The notes under the pieces were generated by a model that was not told the DNA's origin, searched no databases, and saw only the letters and a list, made by a program, of their open reading frames with translations. The position numbers were made by a program, and so were the translations under genes. From NCBI RefSeq assembly GCF_002799155.1, contig NZ_NERD01000002.1, forward strand, positions 3,823,501 through 3,887,500: 64,000 nt of DNA, in the 5' to 3' direction. The stretch is from Stenotrophomonas maltophilia (lineage in GTDB: Bacteria > Pseudomonadota > Gammaproteobacteria > Xanthomonadales > Xanthomonadaceae). This document shows, in pieces, positions 1-8,172 of this stretch (positions are counted from its first letter, which is position 1; the number at the start of each line of letters is the position of its first letter).

Positions 1-1006
1 CGACGATGTAGCGCGCTTCGTCCATCTCGTTGTACGCCGCGTACAGGTCGATCGGCTCGCCGTCGCCGCTGTCGGTCCACAGCTGCTTGCCGATGCGGTC
101 CGGGTTGTGCGCGATCACCGCGTTGGCGGCGCCGAGGATGTTGGCGGTGGAGCGGTAGTTCTGCTCCAGGCGGATGGTCTGCGCGCCCGGGAAGTCGCGC
201 AGGAAGCCCTGCACGTTCTCGACCTTGGCACCGCGCCAGCCGTAGATGGCCTGGTCATCGTCACCGACCACGAACACGTGGCCGGAATCACCGGCCAGTA
301 CGCGCACGAAGGCGTACTGGATGGCGTTGGTGTCCTGGAACTCGTCCACCAGGATTTCGCGGAAGCGGACGCGGTAGTGCGCCAGCAGCGCCGGGTTGTC
401 GCGTAGCAGTTCATGCGCGCGCAGCAGCAGCTCGGCGAAGTCGACCAGACCGGCGCGGTCGCAGCGTGCCTGGTACTCGATGTAGGCCTGGCGCATGGTT
501 TCCAGCCAGGCGTCGTGCGGCTCGGGCTGGATGTGCTGCGGGCGACGGCCCTCGTCCTTCTGCGCGTTGATCCACCACGCGATCTGCTTGGCCGGGTACT
601 TGCCGTCGTCCAGTTCCAGCGCCTGCACCACGCGCTTGACCAACCGCAGCTGGTCGTCCGAATCCATCACCTGGAAGCCTTCGGGCAGCTTCGCGTCCTG
701 CCAGTGCAGGCGCAGCAGGCGGTTGGCCAGGCCGTGGAAGGTGCCGATCCACATGCCACGGCTGCCGTTGGGCAGCTGGGCATCGATGCGGTGGCGCATT
801 TCGCCGGCCGCCTTGTTGGTGAAGGTCACCGCGAAAATGCCGTGGGTCGGCACGCCATCGACTTCATGCAGCCAGGCGATGCGGTGGGTGAGAACGCGGG
901 TCTTGCCGGAACCGGCACCGGCCAGCACCAGGTGGTGGCCAGGGGGAGCGGAGACGGCTTCGCGCTGGGCCGGGTTCAGGCCATCAAGCAGGTGGGAGAC
1001 ATCCAT
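1..1006 (-). CDS. uvrD: DNA helicase II UvrD, N-terminal part (runs off the window)
   Basis: SF1 ATP-dependent 3'-5' DNA helicase that unwinds DNA in nucleotide-excision and mismatch repair in the cytoplasm. About 335 residues are visible, starting MDVSHLLDGLNPAQREA. The Q-motif is followed by Walker A (AGAGSGKT, near residue 30), motif Ia (FTNKAA), motif II (DEFQDTN), motif III (VGDDDQAIYGWRGA) and the start of motif IV (NYRST). The family is about 720-730 aa, so roughly half is outside the window. The start ATG lies 9 nt after the stop of the upstream FAD-protein gene on the same strand, which suggests co-transcription. A TAAAAT box 6 nt before the ATG could also allow a leaderless start. 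Rep is the alternative assignment, but the sequence looks closer to UvrD. Confidence 0.93.
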   Translation of the reverse strand, partial: MDVSHLLDGLNPAQREAVSAPPGHHLVLAGAGSGKTRVLTHRIAWLHEVDGVPTHGIFAVTFTNKAAGEMRHRIDAQLPNGSRGMWIGTFHGLANRLLRLHWQDAKLPEGFQVMDSDDQLRLVKRVVQALELDDGKYPAKQIAWWINAQKDEGRRPQHIQPEPHDAWLETMRQAYIEYQARCDRAGLVDFAELLLRAHELLRDNPALLAHYRVRFREILVDEFQDTNAIQYAFVRVLAGDSGHVFVVGDDDQAIYGWRGAKVENVQGFLRDFPGAQTIRLEQNYRSTANILGAANAVIAHNPDRIGKQLWTDSGDGEPIDLYAAYNEMDEARYIV

Positions 1007-1015
1007 GCCCCCATT

Positions 1016-2437
1016 TTACGGCATCGCCGTCGCGGCTCCTGCGACCACCTGGGTGGCCAGTGCCTGCGCCTGCTGACGCAGTTCAGGCACCGCCAGGCTT
1101 TCCCACAGGCTGCCGATGCGCAGGCTGCCAAGCACGCCCAGCCGTGCCTGCGGCTGGCCACCGGCGGCACACAGGCGGTCGCCCGGCACCGTGCTGTCCA
1201 GGCCCAGCCCGTGCGGGCCGGAGCGTGCCAGCCCATCAGCCTGCAGCTGCTGCAGCAACGGATTGCGCAAGGCACTGGCACGGGTTTCCACGCCGGTGGC
1301 GTTGATCACCCCGCCGATCGTCCACTGCTGTTCATTGCCCGAGGCATCGCGGCCGGACAGTTGCAGGGCATCGCCTTCGCGGCAGACGCGCTGCAGGCGG
1401 GACCGATGGATACGCAGTTGGCCGCTGTCCTGCAGGGACTGCAGCTGCGCGTCGACCTCTTCGGCGATGCGGTGGCGATGCACGTCCCAATAGCGCACCA
1501 CATGGCGCAGGAAGCGGCGCTGGTCGGCCTCATCGAGGCTGCACCACAGCGCCTGCCCGTGCGGACGGATGCGGTCCATCACGCCCTGCCACGGCAGGCC
1601 GTCGGCCTGCGCCTGACGCGCGAACCCGCGCAATGCGCGCAAGCGCTGGCGCAGGTTCATCGGCAGTAGCGTGGCCGGGTCGAACGTGGGCAGGCCGCCA
1701 TGCGCATGCGGCAACGGCAGCAGGCCATGGCGCGAGATCACGTGCAGCGGGCCGGTGTGGCCGGCGGCGACCAGCGCCAGCACGGTGTCGGCCATGCTCA
1801 GGCCGGAGCCGACAATGGCCACGGCCTGCTCGCCGGCCAGGGTGCGCACGCCGTCGTAGTCCCAGGCCTCGATCACATCGTCGGCAGGCAGCGCATCGGC
1901 ACCGGCCACCGGCAGCGGGCGCATGCTGTTGCCCGTGGCCAGCACCGCCTGCGCAGCGTGCAGCGTGTGGCCATCGCCCAGCTGCAGGCGGTAGCCGCGG
2001 TCATCCGGCTGCAGGCCCAGCACTGGCTGCGCGATCACCTGCAGCTGCGCCGGGCTGGCCGCGGCGGCCTCCTGCAGGCGCTGCTGCAGGTAGGCCGCAA
2101 AATAGTGCCGGCACACGTAGCGCTCGCCCAGCACCTCGCGCGCCTCGCCCGGGTAGGCATTGGCAACCATCAGGTAGTCGAGGAAATCGCCGGGCTGGTC
2201 GGCAAACGCACTCATCTTCGCCGCCGGCACGTTCAGCAGGTGCTCGGGCCACGGTGTGGCATAGGCGATGCCCTGCGCCAGCTGCGAGGCCGGCTCAAAA
2301 ATCGCCAGCACCAACGGCGCCTGGGCCTGGCGCAACACCTGGATCGCCACCAGCACCCCGGCCGCGCCGCCACCGATGATCGCCAGGTCCAGTTCGCCAT
2401 TACGCGGTGAATCAGTCATGTGCTGATTGTAGGTCAT
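1016..2437 (-). CDS. FAD/NAD(P)-binding protein (NAD_binding_9, YdhS-like)
   Basis: A 473-residue flavoprotein of unknown substrate. The N-terminus has a dinucleotide-binding Rossmann motif (IIGGGAAG, near residue 20) after a short polar stretch. It is followed by the family block VPAAKMSAFADQPGDFLDYL and a second nucleotide-binding segment, AIVGSGLSMADT, near residue 210. This layout fits the FAD-NAD(P)-binding family that includes E. coli YdhS; these proteins resemble N-hydroxylating monooxygenases, but the reaction is not established. Two in-frame ATGs exist (2437 and 2419), and I cannot choose between them firmly. The stop lies 9 nt before uvrD. No partner genes reveal the substrate. Confidence 0.85.
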   Translation of the reverse strand: MTYNQHMTDSPRNGELDLAIIGGGAAGVLVAIQVLRQAQAPLVLAIFEPASQLAQGIAYATPWPEHLLNVPAAKMSAFADQPGDFLDYLMVANAYPGEAREVLGERYVCRHYFAAYLQQRLQEAAAASPAQLQVIAQPVLGLQPDDRGYRLQLGDGHTLHAAQAVLATGNSMRPLPVAGADALPADDVIEAWDYDGVRTLAGEQAVAIVGSGLSMADTVLALVAAGHTGPLHVISRHGLLPLPHAHGGLPTFDPATLLPMNLRQRLRALRGFARQAQADGLPWQGVMDRIRPHGQALWCSLDEADQRRFLRHVVRYWDVHRHRIAEEVDAQLQSLQDSGQLRIHRSRLQRVCREGDALQLSGRDASGNEQQWTIGGVINATGVETRASALRNPLLQQLQADGLARSGPHGLGLDSTVPGDRLCAAGGQPQARLGVLGSLRIGSLWESLAVPELRQQAQALATQVVAGAATAMP

Positions 2438-2482
2438 CGGCGATGACAGGCCGGATTGCCGAAGTGGGCGGCCGGCCTTGCC

Positions 2483-3901
2483 TCACATCAACGCATCGGC
2501 CAAGCGTGCGATGCCTTCGCGGCTGCGCCGCCACGTGGGGCGGCTGCGCCACTGCTGCAGGTCCAGCTGTCGTGACTCGCGCAGGTAGCCGTCCTCGATC
2601 GCGCACAGCTGCTGGACCAGCGCGCGGTCGTAGCAGATCAGGCCGATTTCGGCATTCAGCGCGAACGAGCGGATATCCATGTTGATCGAGCCGAGCACGG
2701 CGATGTCCTCGTCCACGCTCATGTGCTTGGCGTGCAGGAACTGGGGTTCGTACAGGGCGATGCGCACACCACAGCGCAGCAGCTCGTCGTAGTACGCCTC
2801 CTGCGCCCACGAAGTCAGCCGCTGGTTGTTGCTGGCCGACAGGATCAGCTGCACGTCCACGCCGGACAACGCCGCAATGCGCAAGGCGCTCAGCGTGGCT
2901 TCGTCGGGCACGAAGTACGGGGTGACCATCACCAGCCGGCGCCGTGCCAGGTGGATCAGCGCCGCCACCGCATCGCGTGCGTTGCTGTAGGGATAGGCCG
3001 GGCCGCTGGGCAGCAGCTGGGTGGCGATGTCGTCGCTCCACTCGGGCACATCGGCGATCACGTCCAGGCGCTGGCCGGTTTCCATGTACCAGTCGCTGGC
3101 AAATACGGCCTCCAGATGCGCGACCGCCGGGCCACGCACGCGCGCCACCAGCTCGCGGTTCGGGTGGCCGGGCACGAACTGCGGGCCCGCCAGGTTCTGC
3201 GAACCGACATAGGCCACTTCGTTGTCGATCACCGCGATCTTGCGGTGGTTGCGCAGGTCCATGCGCCCGCTGCGGCGCCAGCGCAGGCCACCGGGCAGCA
3301 TCGCGCGCACTTCGATGTCGCGCGCTTGCAGGCGCTTGCGGTAGGCGCGCAGGCCGCGCTTGGCACCGACCGCGTCGAGCAGCACGCGGCACTGCACGCC
3401 ACGTGCGGCCGCACGCTGCAATGCCTCGGCCACCGCCTCGCCCACCGCGTCATCGAACATCAGGTAGTACAGCAGGTGCACGCGGTCTTCGGCCTGATCG
3501 ATGTCGGCGATCAGCGTGTGCAGTGATTCGTCGTAGTCGGTCAGCAGGTCGACCGCGTTGCCATGCACCGGCATGAAGTCGCCTTGGCGCTGCACCAGCG
3601 GCACGATTTCGGCGCAGGCGGTGTCCGGCCGCGGGGTCCAGCGCAGGCGATGCTGCAGCGCCTGTTCCTCGCGGATGACCTGCGAGGCCTCGGCCTGGCG
3701 GCGGATGCGCTCACGCGACAGCCACGGGTGGCCGAACAACAGGTACAGCGGCAGGCCCAGCAGCGGCACGAAACCGACCAGCAGCAACCAGCTGCGCGCC
3801 GCACCAGGCGTGGTGCGGGTGGGGATCCAGCACAGCGCGACCAGCCGGATCAGCCAGTCGATCAGCAGCAGGTACGAACCCAGCAACCACTCGAACAGCA
3901 T
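2483..3901 (-). CDS. cls: Cardiolipin synthase (two-HKD phospholipase D family)
   Basis: Membrane phospholipid synthase that joins phosphatidylglycerol (or PG and PE) to make cardiolipin. The 472-residue product begins MLFEWLLGSYLLLIDWLIRL, with two N-terminal membrane segments (residues about 5-25 and 35-55). Two PLD catalytic motifs follow: NHRKIAVID (HxKxxxxD, near residue 225) and HAKHMSVD (near residue 400). I chose the ATG at 3901 because it places the first membrane helix at the N-terminus as in other Cls proteins. The frame is open upstream to 4072, but that part is low-complexity and crosses a SMAG repeat. Which of ClsA, ClsB or ClsC it matches is not certain, although the two N-terminal helices favour ClsA. 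Confidence 0.92.
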   Translation of the reverse strand: MLFEWLLGSYLLLIDWLIRLVALCWIPTRTTPGAARSWLLLVGFVPLLGLPLYLLFGHPWLSRERIRRQAEASQVIREEQALQHRLRWTPRPDTACAEIVPLVQRQGDFMPVHGNAVDLLTDYDESLHTLIADIDQAEDRVHLLYYLMFDDAVGEAVAEALQRAAARGVQCRVLLDAVGAKRGLRAYRKRLQARDIEVRAMLPGGLRWRRSGRMDLRNHRKIAVIDNEVAYVGSQNLAGPQFVPGHPNRELVARVRGPAVAHLEAVFASDWYMETGQRLDVIADVPEWSDDIATQLLPSGPAYPYSNARDAVAALIHLARRRLVMVTPYFVPDEATLSALRIAALSGVDVQLILSASNNQRLTSWAQEAYYDELLRCGVRIALYEPQFLHAKHMSVDEDIAVLGSINMDIRSFALNAEIGLICYDRALVQQLCAIEDGYLRESRQLDLQQWRSRPTWRRSREGIARLADALM

Positions 3902-3948
3902 CGTGTCGCCCGTCGGGAGGTGATGGGCCATTCTGCCCACCGGCCTTT

Positions 3949-3973
3949 GTAGAGTCGAGCCGCGCTCGACTGC
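3949..3973 (+). repeat. SMAG-type GTAG palindrome
   Basis: GTAG followed by an inverted repeat (AGTCGAG / CTCGACT). It lies upstream of cls and fits the S. maltophilia GTAG stem-loop family. Confidence 0.75.
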
Positions 3974-3984
3974 CTTGAACCCGC

Positions 3985-4009
3985 GTGTCGACCACGGTCG
4001 GCACCCACC
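3985..4009 (-). repeat. Degenerate SMAG-like palindrome, inverted relative to the previous one
   Basis: Imperfect inverted repeat (GTGTCGACC / GGTCGGCAC) ending CCACC. It lies 11 nt from the GTAG palindrome at 3949 in head-to-head arrangement, like a SMAG dimer whose second arm has decayed. Confidence 0.55.
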
Positions 4010-4027
4010 ATCCGGATGCCAGACATG

Positions 4028-4053
4028 AAAAAACCCGCCACAAGGGCGGGTTT
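4028..4053 (-). terminator. Rho-independent terminator of rpmBG
   Basis: A 9-bp stem (AAACCCGCC / GGCGGGTTT) with a 5-nt loop, followed on the minus strand by a T-run (A-run 4028-4033 on plus). It lies about 30 nt after the rpmG stop. The TTTCTTC on the other side suggests weak bidirectionality. Confidence 0.85.
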
Positions 4054-4081
4054 CTTCGCGGGGACCAGCCATCCTTGCGGA

Positions 4082-4246
4082 TTACTTGATCTTGCCTTCC
4101 TTGTACAGGACGTGCTTGCGCACGACCGGATCGTACTTCAGGAATTCCATCTTCCCCGGGGTGTTCTTCTTGTTCTTGTCCGTGGTGTAGAAGTGGCCGG
4201 TACCGGCCGAGGAAATCATACGGACCTTATCGCGCTTGCCTGCCAT
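4082..4246 (-). CDS. rpmG: 50S ribosomal protein L33
   Basis: A 54-residue basic protein of the large ribosomal subunit, reading [20 protein letters not shown] and continuing with the L33 signature [20 protein letters not shown]. The length and sequence match bacterial L33 of the zinc-free (no CxxC) type. It starts 13 nt after the rpmB stop and has GGAGTAAAGC as ribosome binding site. It is followed by a clear terminator. rpmB-rpmG is the usual gene pair in gammaproteobacteria. Confidence 0.97.
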   Translation of the reverse strand: MAGKRDKVRMISSAGTGHFYTTDKNKKNTPGKMEFLKYDPVVRKHVLYKEGKIK

Positions 4247-4259
4247 GATGCTTTACTCC

Positions 4260-4496
4260 TCAGACCTTTTCGCCGCGCGCACGCAGCTCAGCCAGAACGG
4301 AATCAATGCCGTTCTTGTCGATGGTGCGCAGTGCATGCGCGGAAACACGAAGCTTGACCCAGCGGTTCTCGCTGGCCACCCAGAAACGGCGCTCGTGCAG
4401 ATTCGGCAGGAAACGACGACGGGTCTTGTTGTTGGCGTGCGAGACGTTGTTACCCGTCTGCACTCGCTTGCCGGAAACCTGGCATACGCGGGACAT
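4260..4496 (-). CDS. rpmB: 50S ribosomal protein L28
   Basis: A 78-residue large-subunit protein that begins [20 protein letters not shown], typical of L28 and of the expected length. It is the first gene of the rpmB-rpmG operon. A promoter is visible 170-200 nt upstream (TTGCGC-17-CATAAT on the minus strand), leaving a leader of about 160 nt. I see no known regulatory motif in that leader. Confidence 0.97.
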   Translation of the reverse strand: MSRVCQVSGKRVQTGNNVSHANNKTRRRFLPNLHERRFWVASENRWVKLRVSAHALRTIDKNGIDSVLAELRARGEKV

Positions 4497-4663
4497 TGCG
4501 CACCTCGATAGTAGTAGTTGTCAGCCCGTAGCCCGGGAGACGGCGGCCTCGATGGTTGCCCACCACACGTCAAGAGAATCAAAGGGTTACGCTGGCGTTG
4601 GGCGGCCGGGGACGTGCTCCCGGGGGCGCCGCCCGGTAGAAAACCGGACACAGCGAGCCGCGC

Positions 4664-4692
4664 ATTATGCACGGGTTCAAGCACTTGCGCAA
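4664..4692 (-). promoter_or_regulatory. Sigma-70 type promoter of rpmBG
   Basis: On the minus strand, -35 TTGCGC (4692-4687), 17-bp spacer, -10 CATAAT (4669-4664). It faces rpmB, and transcription would begin near 4657. Confidence 0.6.
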
Positions 4693-4777
4693 GTTACCCA
4701 CAGGCTGCGGCTGAACGCGACAGTGCCAGCCCTTCTCGCCAGCCTCCATACTGGCGCCGTCCACTGCGGAGCATTCC

Positions 4778-5992
4778 ATGCGGCTGCTGGCCCTGACCTA
4801 CGGAACCGAAGGCGATACACGCCCCCTGGCCATGCTCTGCCATGGCCTGATTGGCGCAGGCCACGAGGTGACACTGCTGGCCGACGGCGGCACCCTGGGC
4901 AGCGCGCGGGCGCTGAATGTGCCCCATGCGGCCCTGGAAGGTGACATCCATGACGAAGTGGTCGCACTGGTCTCGCGTGGCAACGGTGTCGCCGCCGCCA
5001 GTACCGGCCTGGCACGGATGGCGGTGCAGCATGTCAGTGGCTGGATGCGCCAGGCGGATGCGGCGGCCGAGGGTTGCGACGCGATTCTGACGGGTGGGCT
5101 GGCGGCCTTTGTCGGCATGAGCGTGGGCGAACACCGGGGTCTGCCGGTGATCGGCACCGGCATGATTCCGCTGACCCCGACGCGTGCCTTCCGCTCCCCG
5201 TTCCTGCCACCTGGACGATCGCCGGGCTGGTTGAACCGGGCCAGCTACGGTCTGGTCAACGGCCTGATCTGGCGACAGTTCCGCCGGCCGATCAACGAGG
5301 CCCGCAAGCAGCTGGGGCAATCGCCGCGCCGCTCGCTGTGGTCCGGCCTGCCGATGCTCTATGGCATCTCGCCACAGCTGCTGCCGCCACCGGCGGACTG
5401 GCCAGCCGACCACATCGTCTGTGGCCAATGGCGGCTTCCGGATGCCCCGTGGACACCCCCGGCCGGCCTGCAGGCTTTCCTCGATGCCGGCCCGCCGCCG
5501 GTCTACCTGGGTTTTGGCAGCATGACCGGCTTTGATCGCGATCGCGTGCTGCCGGCCTTGCTGCAGGCGCTGGCACCGCGGCGTGTCCTGCTGTTCCCCG
5601 GCTGGATGGGACTGCCTGCGATGACCTTGCCCGATTCGGTCTTCGTGCTCGGCCCGACGCCACACGAAGCACTGTTCCCGCATTGCGCACTCGCCATCCA
5701 CCATGGTGGCAGCGGCACTACGCATTCGGCCTGCCGCGCCGGCATTCCCTCGCTGGTGATGCCGTTCGCCGCGGATCAGTTCTTCTGGGCCGATCGCCTG
5801 TATCGATTGGGCGTGGCACCGGCACCGTTGTCACCGAAACGACTGGATGCAGCAACGCTGGCAGCAGCCATCGCCTTCGCTGAAACCGAAGCAACACGCG
5901 CACGCGCGGCGGCTCTGGGCGTAGCGATGGGCGATGAGGACGGGGTGGCAGGTGGCGTGGCAATGATCGAGCGCTGGTTGCGGCCGATGTAA
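4778..5992 (+). CDS. GT1-family glycosyltransferase (UDP-glycosyltransferase/MGT type)
   Basis: A 404-residue GT-B fold glycosyltransferase. The N-terminus MRLLALTYGTEGDTRPLAMLC is the acceptor-domain start with the glycine-rich loop typical of sterol, macrolide and rhamnolipid glycosyltransferases. The C-terminal donor-binding motif HHGGSGTTHSACRAGIPSLV, followed by PFAADQFFWADRL (residues about 310-345), is the bacterial counterpart of the plant PSPG box. No membrane segments are seen. The acceptor cannot be told from sequence; lipids, glycopeptides and natural products are all possible in this family. It stands alone between rpmB (divergent) and an exonuclease gene (convergent, 13 nt away). 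A GGAG ribosome binding site precedes the ATG. Confidence 0.9.
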   Translation: MRLLALTYGTEGDTRPLAMLCHGLIGAGHEVTLLADGGTLGSARALNVPHAALEGDIHDEVVALVSRGNGVAAASTGLARMAVQHVSGWMRQADAAAEGCDAILTGGLAAFVGMSVGEHRGLPVIGTGMIPLTPTRAFRSPFLPPGRSPGWLNRASYGLVNGLIWRQFRRPINEARKQLGQSPRRSLWSGLPMLYGISPQLLPPPADWPADHIVCGQWRLPDAPWTPPAGLQAFLDAGPPPVYLGFGSMTGFDRDRVLPALLQALAPRRVLLFPGWMGLPAMTLPDSVFVLGPTPHEALFPHCALAIHHGGSGTTHSACRAGIPSLVMPFAADQFFWADRLYRLGVAPAPLSPKRLDAATLAAAIAFAETEATRARAAALGVAMGDEDGVAGGVAMIERWLRPM

Positions 5993-6005
5993 CAGCGGCC
6001 AGGCC

Positions 6006-6515
6006 TCAACGCAGGTGCGGAATCACCTGGGCCAGCAGATGGGCATCCTTCAGCGCGCCGTGCAGGCCCCGGTTGCCGGGAATGCGCAGGCGCTGCAGCA
6101 CATCGTCCAGCTTGTTGCCCTGGCCCGGCCAGCGCCCGCGCGCCAGCTTCAGGCTGCAGGTGATGCGGCAATGCTGGGCCAGCGTGCCGGGGATACCAGC
6201 CAGGCGCAGCTCGTTGTCCAGGAAGCCCACATCGAAGGTGGCGTTGTGCGCGACCATCTCGCTGCCGCGCAGGAAATCCAGCAGTTCAGCGGCCTTGCTG
6301 GAGAACAGTGGCTTGCCCACCAGCATCGCATCGCTGATGCCATGCACACGCTGCGCGCCCCAGTCGACCTTGCGCTGCGGCTGCAGGTAGGTGTGGAACT
6401 GACGGCCGCTGAGCTGGCCATCGATCAGTTCGACGGCACCGATTTCGATGACCCGGTGCCCCAGGCGGTAGGAGATGCCGGTGGTTTCGGTATCCAGTGC
6501 AACGATGCGGCTCAT
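6006..6515 (-). CDS. DnaQ-family 3'-5' exonuclease
   Basis: A 169-residue DEDDh exonuclease domain: ExoI DTETTG (near residue 8), ExoII HNATFDVGFLD (near residue 88) and ExoIII HGALKDAHLLA near the C-terminus, so all four acidic residues and the catalytic His are present. It is related to DNA polymerase III epsilon but ends right after the catalytic domain. It lacks the C-terminal segment of about 50 residues that binds the alpha subunit in E. coli DnaQ (243 aa). It is therefore either a divergent epsilon subunit or a stand-alone proofreading or trimming exonuclease. The ATG at 6515 was chosen because it gives the canonical MSRIVALDTETTG start; an in-frame extension reaches 6557. Confidence 0.85.
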   Translation of the reverse strand: MSRIVALDTETTGISYRLGHRVIEIGAVELIDGQLSGRQFHTYLQPQRKVDWGAQRVHGISDAMLVGKPLFSSKAAELLDFLRGSEMVAHNATFDVGFLDNELRLAGIPGTLAQHCRITCSLKLARGRWPGQGNKLDDVLQRLRIPGNRGLHGALKDAHLLAQVIPHLR

Positions 6516-6570
6516 CAGGGACTGCGTTCTCCAGTACGTGCACGCGGATTTTCGCACGCGACCGATGCAC

Positions 6571-7464
6571 TCACCCCAGCGTTTCCACCGCCCAGTCGAT
6601 GAACACCCGCAGCCGTTGGCTCATGTGCCGGTTCGGCGGGAACATCACGTGCATCGGCATCGGCGGCAGCTGCCAGTCCTGCAGCACCGGCAGCAGCTCA
6701 CCGCGCGCCACGTGCGGATCGGCCATGTAGCTGGGCAGCGCGACCACGCCCAGGCCGGCCAGCGCAGCGGCCAGATAAGCGTTTCCATCATCGAAGCCGA
6801 CCGCGTAGCGGCCCTGCACCTCGGTGCGCTCATCGCCGCGCTGCGCACTGAACACCCGCGCCCGGCCACTGCGCGGGCTGAGGAAGCCAACCATGTGGTG
6901 ATCGGGCCCGTCCAGCGCGCGCGGGTCGGCAGGCAACCCGAAGCGCTGCACATAGCCCGGGCTGGCGTGGAAACCGATCGGCAGCGCAGCCAACGGCCGT
7001 GCCACCAGCGCCGGGTCGGCCGGGGTACCGCCGCGGATCACGCAGTCGACGTTGTCGGCGATGACATCGACCTCGCGGTCGCTGACGCCGATGTCCAGCT
7101 GGATCTCCGGGTAGCGCGCCTGGAAATCCGGCAACGCCGGCACCAGCCGCAACCGCGCGTACGGCCCCGGCACATCCACGCGCAGGCGTCCGCGCGGTTG
7201 GGTGGCCGCGTCGCCCAGCCCGCCCTCCACCTCTTCCAGCTCGGCCAGCAGGCGGGCGATGCGTGGGTAATAGGCCGCGCCGTCGGCGGTGACGCTGACC
7301 CGCCGGGTGGTGCGGTTGAGCAGGCGCAGCCGCAGGTGCGCCTCCAGTTGCTGCACCAGCTGGGTTGCCGTGGTACGGCTGATCTGCAGGGTCTGCGCGG
7401 CGCGGGTGAAGCTGCCGGTTTCCACCACGCGGGCAAAGGCCCGCATCGCCTCGAAACGGTCCAT
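6571..7464 (-). CDS. LysR-family transcriptional regulator
   Basis: A 297-residue LysR-type regulator. The winged helix-turn-helix occupies residues 1-60 (MDRFEAMRAFARVVETGSF, then AAQTLQISRTTATQLVQQLE). A periplasmic-binding-protein-like effector domain follows, with blocks RGRLRVDVPGPYARL and NVDCVIRGGTPADPALVARPLA. It belongs to the large subgroup with the MDRFEAMRAF start, which often controls oxidoreductase or efflux genes next door. It is divergent from a RidA-family gene, and an ATTG-N11-CAAT LysR box lies between them, so self-repression and control of ridA are likely. The effector is unknown. Confidence 0.93.
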   Translation of the reverse strand: MDRFEAMRAFARVVETGSFTRAAQTLQISRTTATQLVQQLEAHLRLRLLNRTTRRVSVTADGAAYYPRIARLLAELEEVEGGLGDAATQPRGRLRVDVPGPYARLRLVPALPDFQARYPEIQLDIGVSDREVDVIADNVDCVIRGGTPADPALVARPLAALPIGFHASPGYVQRFGLPADPRALDGPDHHMVGFLSPRSGRARVFSAQRGDERTEVQGRYAVGFDDGNAYLAAALAGLGVVALPSYMADPHVARGELLPVLQDWQLPPMPMHVMFPPNRHMSQRLRVFIDWAVETLG

Positions 7465-7474
7465 GGCGGGCCAT

Positions 7475-7495
7475 GATTGTTTGGGATTGGCAATC
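7475..7495. promoter_or_regulatory. LysR-type operator (ATTG-N11-CAAT)
   Basis: GATTG (7475-7479), 11 nt, CAATC (7491-7495) fits the T-N11-A rule for LysR regulators. It lies 10 nt upstream of the lysR start codon, in the divergent intergenic region with ridA. Confidence 0.6.
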
Positions 7496-7572
7496 AATCT
7501 AGGCCGATCATCGCGGTTTATCCAGACAGCGGCGACGAGGAGGATGGCATTTTCTCCCACGGGATCTTCCCC

Positions 7573-7974
7573 ATGTCACAGCGAGATGTCGTTTTCCCCG
7601 CCGGGCGCCAGGCCCTGTACGAACGCAACCGCTACTCGCCGGCGATCCGTTCCAATGGCTTCCTGTTCGTTTCCGGCCAGGTCGGCAGCCGCGAGGACGG
7701 CTCGCCCGAGCCGGATTTCGAAACCCAGGTGCGCCGCGCCTTCGAGAACCTCAACGCGGTGCTGGCCGCCGCCGGCTGCACCTTCGATGACGTGGTCGAC
7801 GTGACCGTGTTCCTGGTCGATCCGGAAACGAACTTCGAGAAGGCCTGGGCGATCGTGCCCGGGTATTGGGGCGAGGCGCCGCACCCGACCCTGACCGGTA
7901 TCGGCGTGACCTGGCTGTATGGGTTCCAGTTCGAGATCAAGGTGATCGCGAAGCTGCCCGCAGACCGGCGGTAG
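7573..7974 (+). CDS. RidA (YjgF/YER057c) family protein
   Basis: A 133-residue member of the RidA family. Typical members hydrolyse reactive enamine/imine intermediates to ketoacids, but many paralogs do something else. Family blocks are visible: SPAIRSNGFLFVSGQVGSRE near residue 25, FENLNAVLAAAGCTFDDVVDVTVFL near residue 60, and the C-terminal EIKVIAKLP. The usual catalytic arginine (consensus CxxR..P in archetypes) is not obvious, since the C-terminal segment reads TLTGIGVTWL. It may thus belong to the Rid4-7 type groups. The start is debatable: the strongest Shine-Dalgarno (AGGAGG, 7538-7543) lies 29 nt too far upstream. The stop TAG is part of a SMAG repeat. Confidence 0.88.
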   Translation: MSQRDVVFPAGRQALYERNRYSPAIRSNGFLFVSGQVGSREDGSPEPDFETQVRRAFENLNAVLAAAGCTFDDVVDVTVFLVDPETNFEKAWAIVPGYWGEAPHPTLTGIGVTWLYGFQFEIKVIAKLPADRR

Positions 7975-7992
7975 TGCCGGCCGCTGGCCGGC
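7971..7992 (+). repeat. SMAG palindrome overlapping the ridA stop codon
   Basis: GTAG followed by TGCCGGCCGCTGGCCGGC. The TAG of GTAG is the stop codon of the RidA gene. Confidence 0.85.
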
Positions 7993-8013
7993 GATGTGTC
8001 GGGGGTCGAAAAG

Positions 8014-8039
8014 CGTGTCGACCAAGGTCGACACCCACC
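8014..8039 (-). repeat. SMAG-like palindrome
   Basis: CGTGTCGACC / GGTCGACACC inverted repeat ending in CCACC. It is oriented head to head with the copy at 7971, so the two form a dimer. The remaining 130 nt before the next gene show no clear feature apart from an A/T-rich patch (8127-8141). Confidence 0.7.
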
Positions 8040-8172
8040 AGAGCAGAAGTTCAGCACCCACCAAGGCAGAAGGAGGCCCCCAAGTCGCCCACCTGAACGG
8101 GAGATTCCGACGGATTCCCGAGGTGGCCATTGATATTGTATCCGGCGAAAACCGCTTGCTAGCCTCCCCTCC

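Noticed and set aside
413..1669. Long open frames on the plus strand over uvrD and the FAD protein gene
   Set aside because: Typical high-GC shadow frames opposite real genes; no ribosome binding site and no recognisable domain.
4497..4660. Riboswitch or ribosomal-protein autoregulatory leader before rpmB
   Set aside because: The leader is long (about 160 nt) but I see no conserved motif; nothing to support a call.
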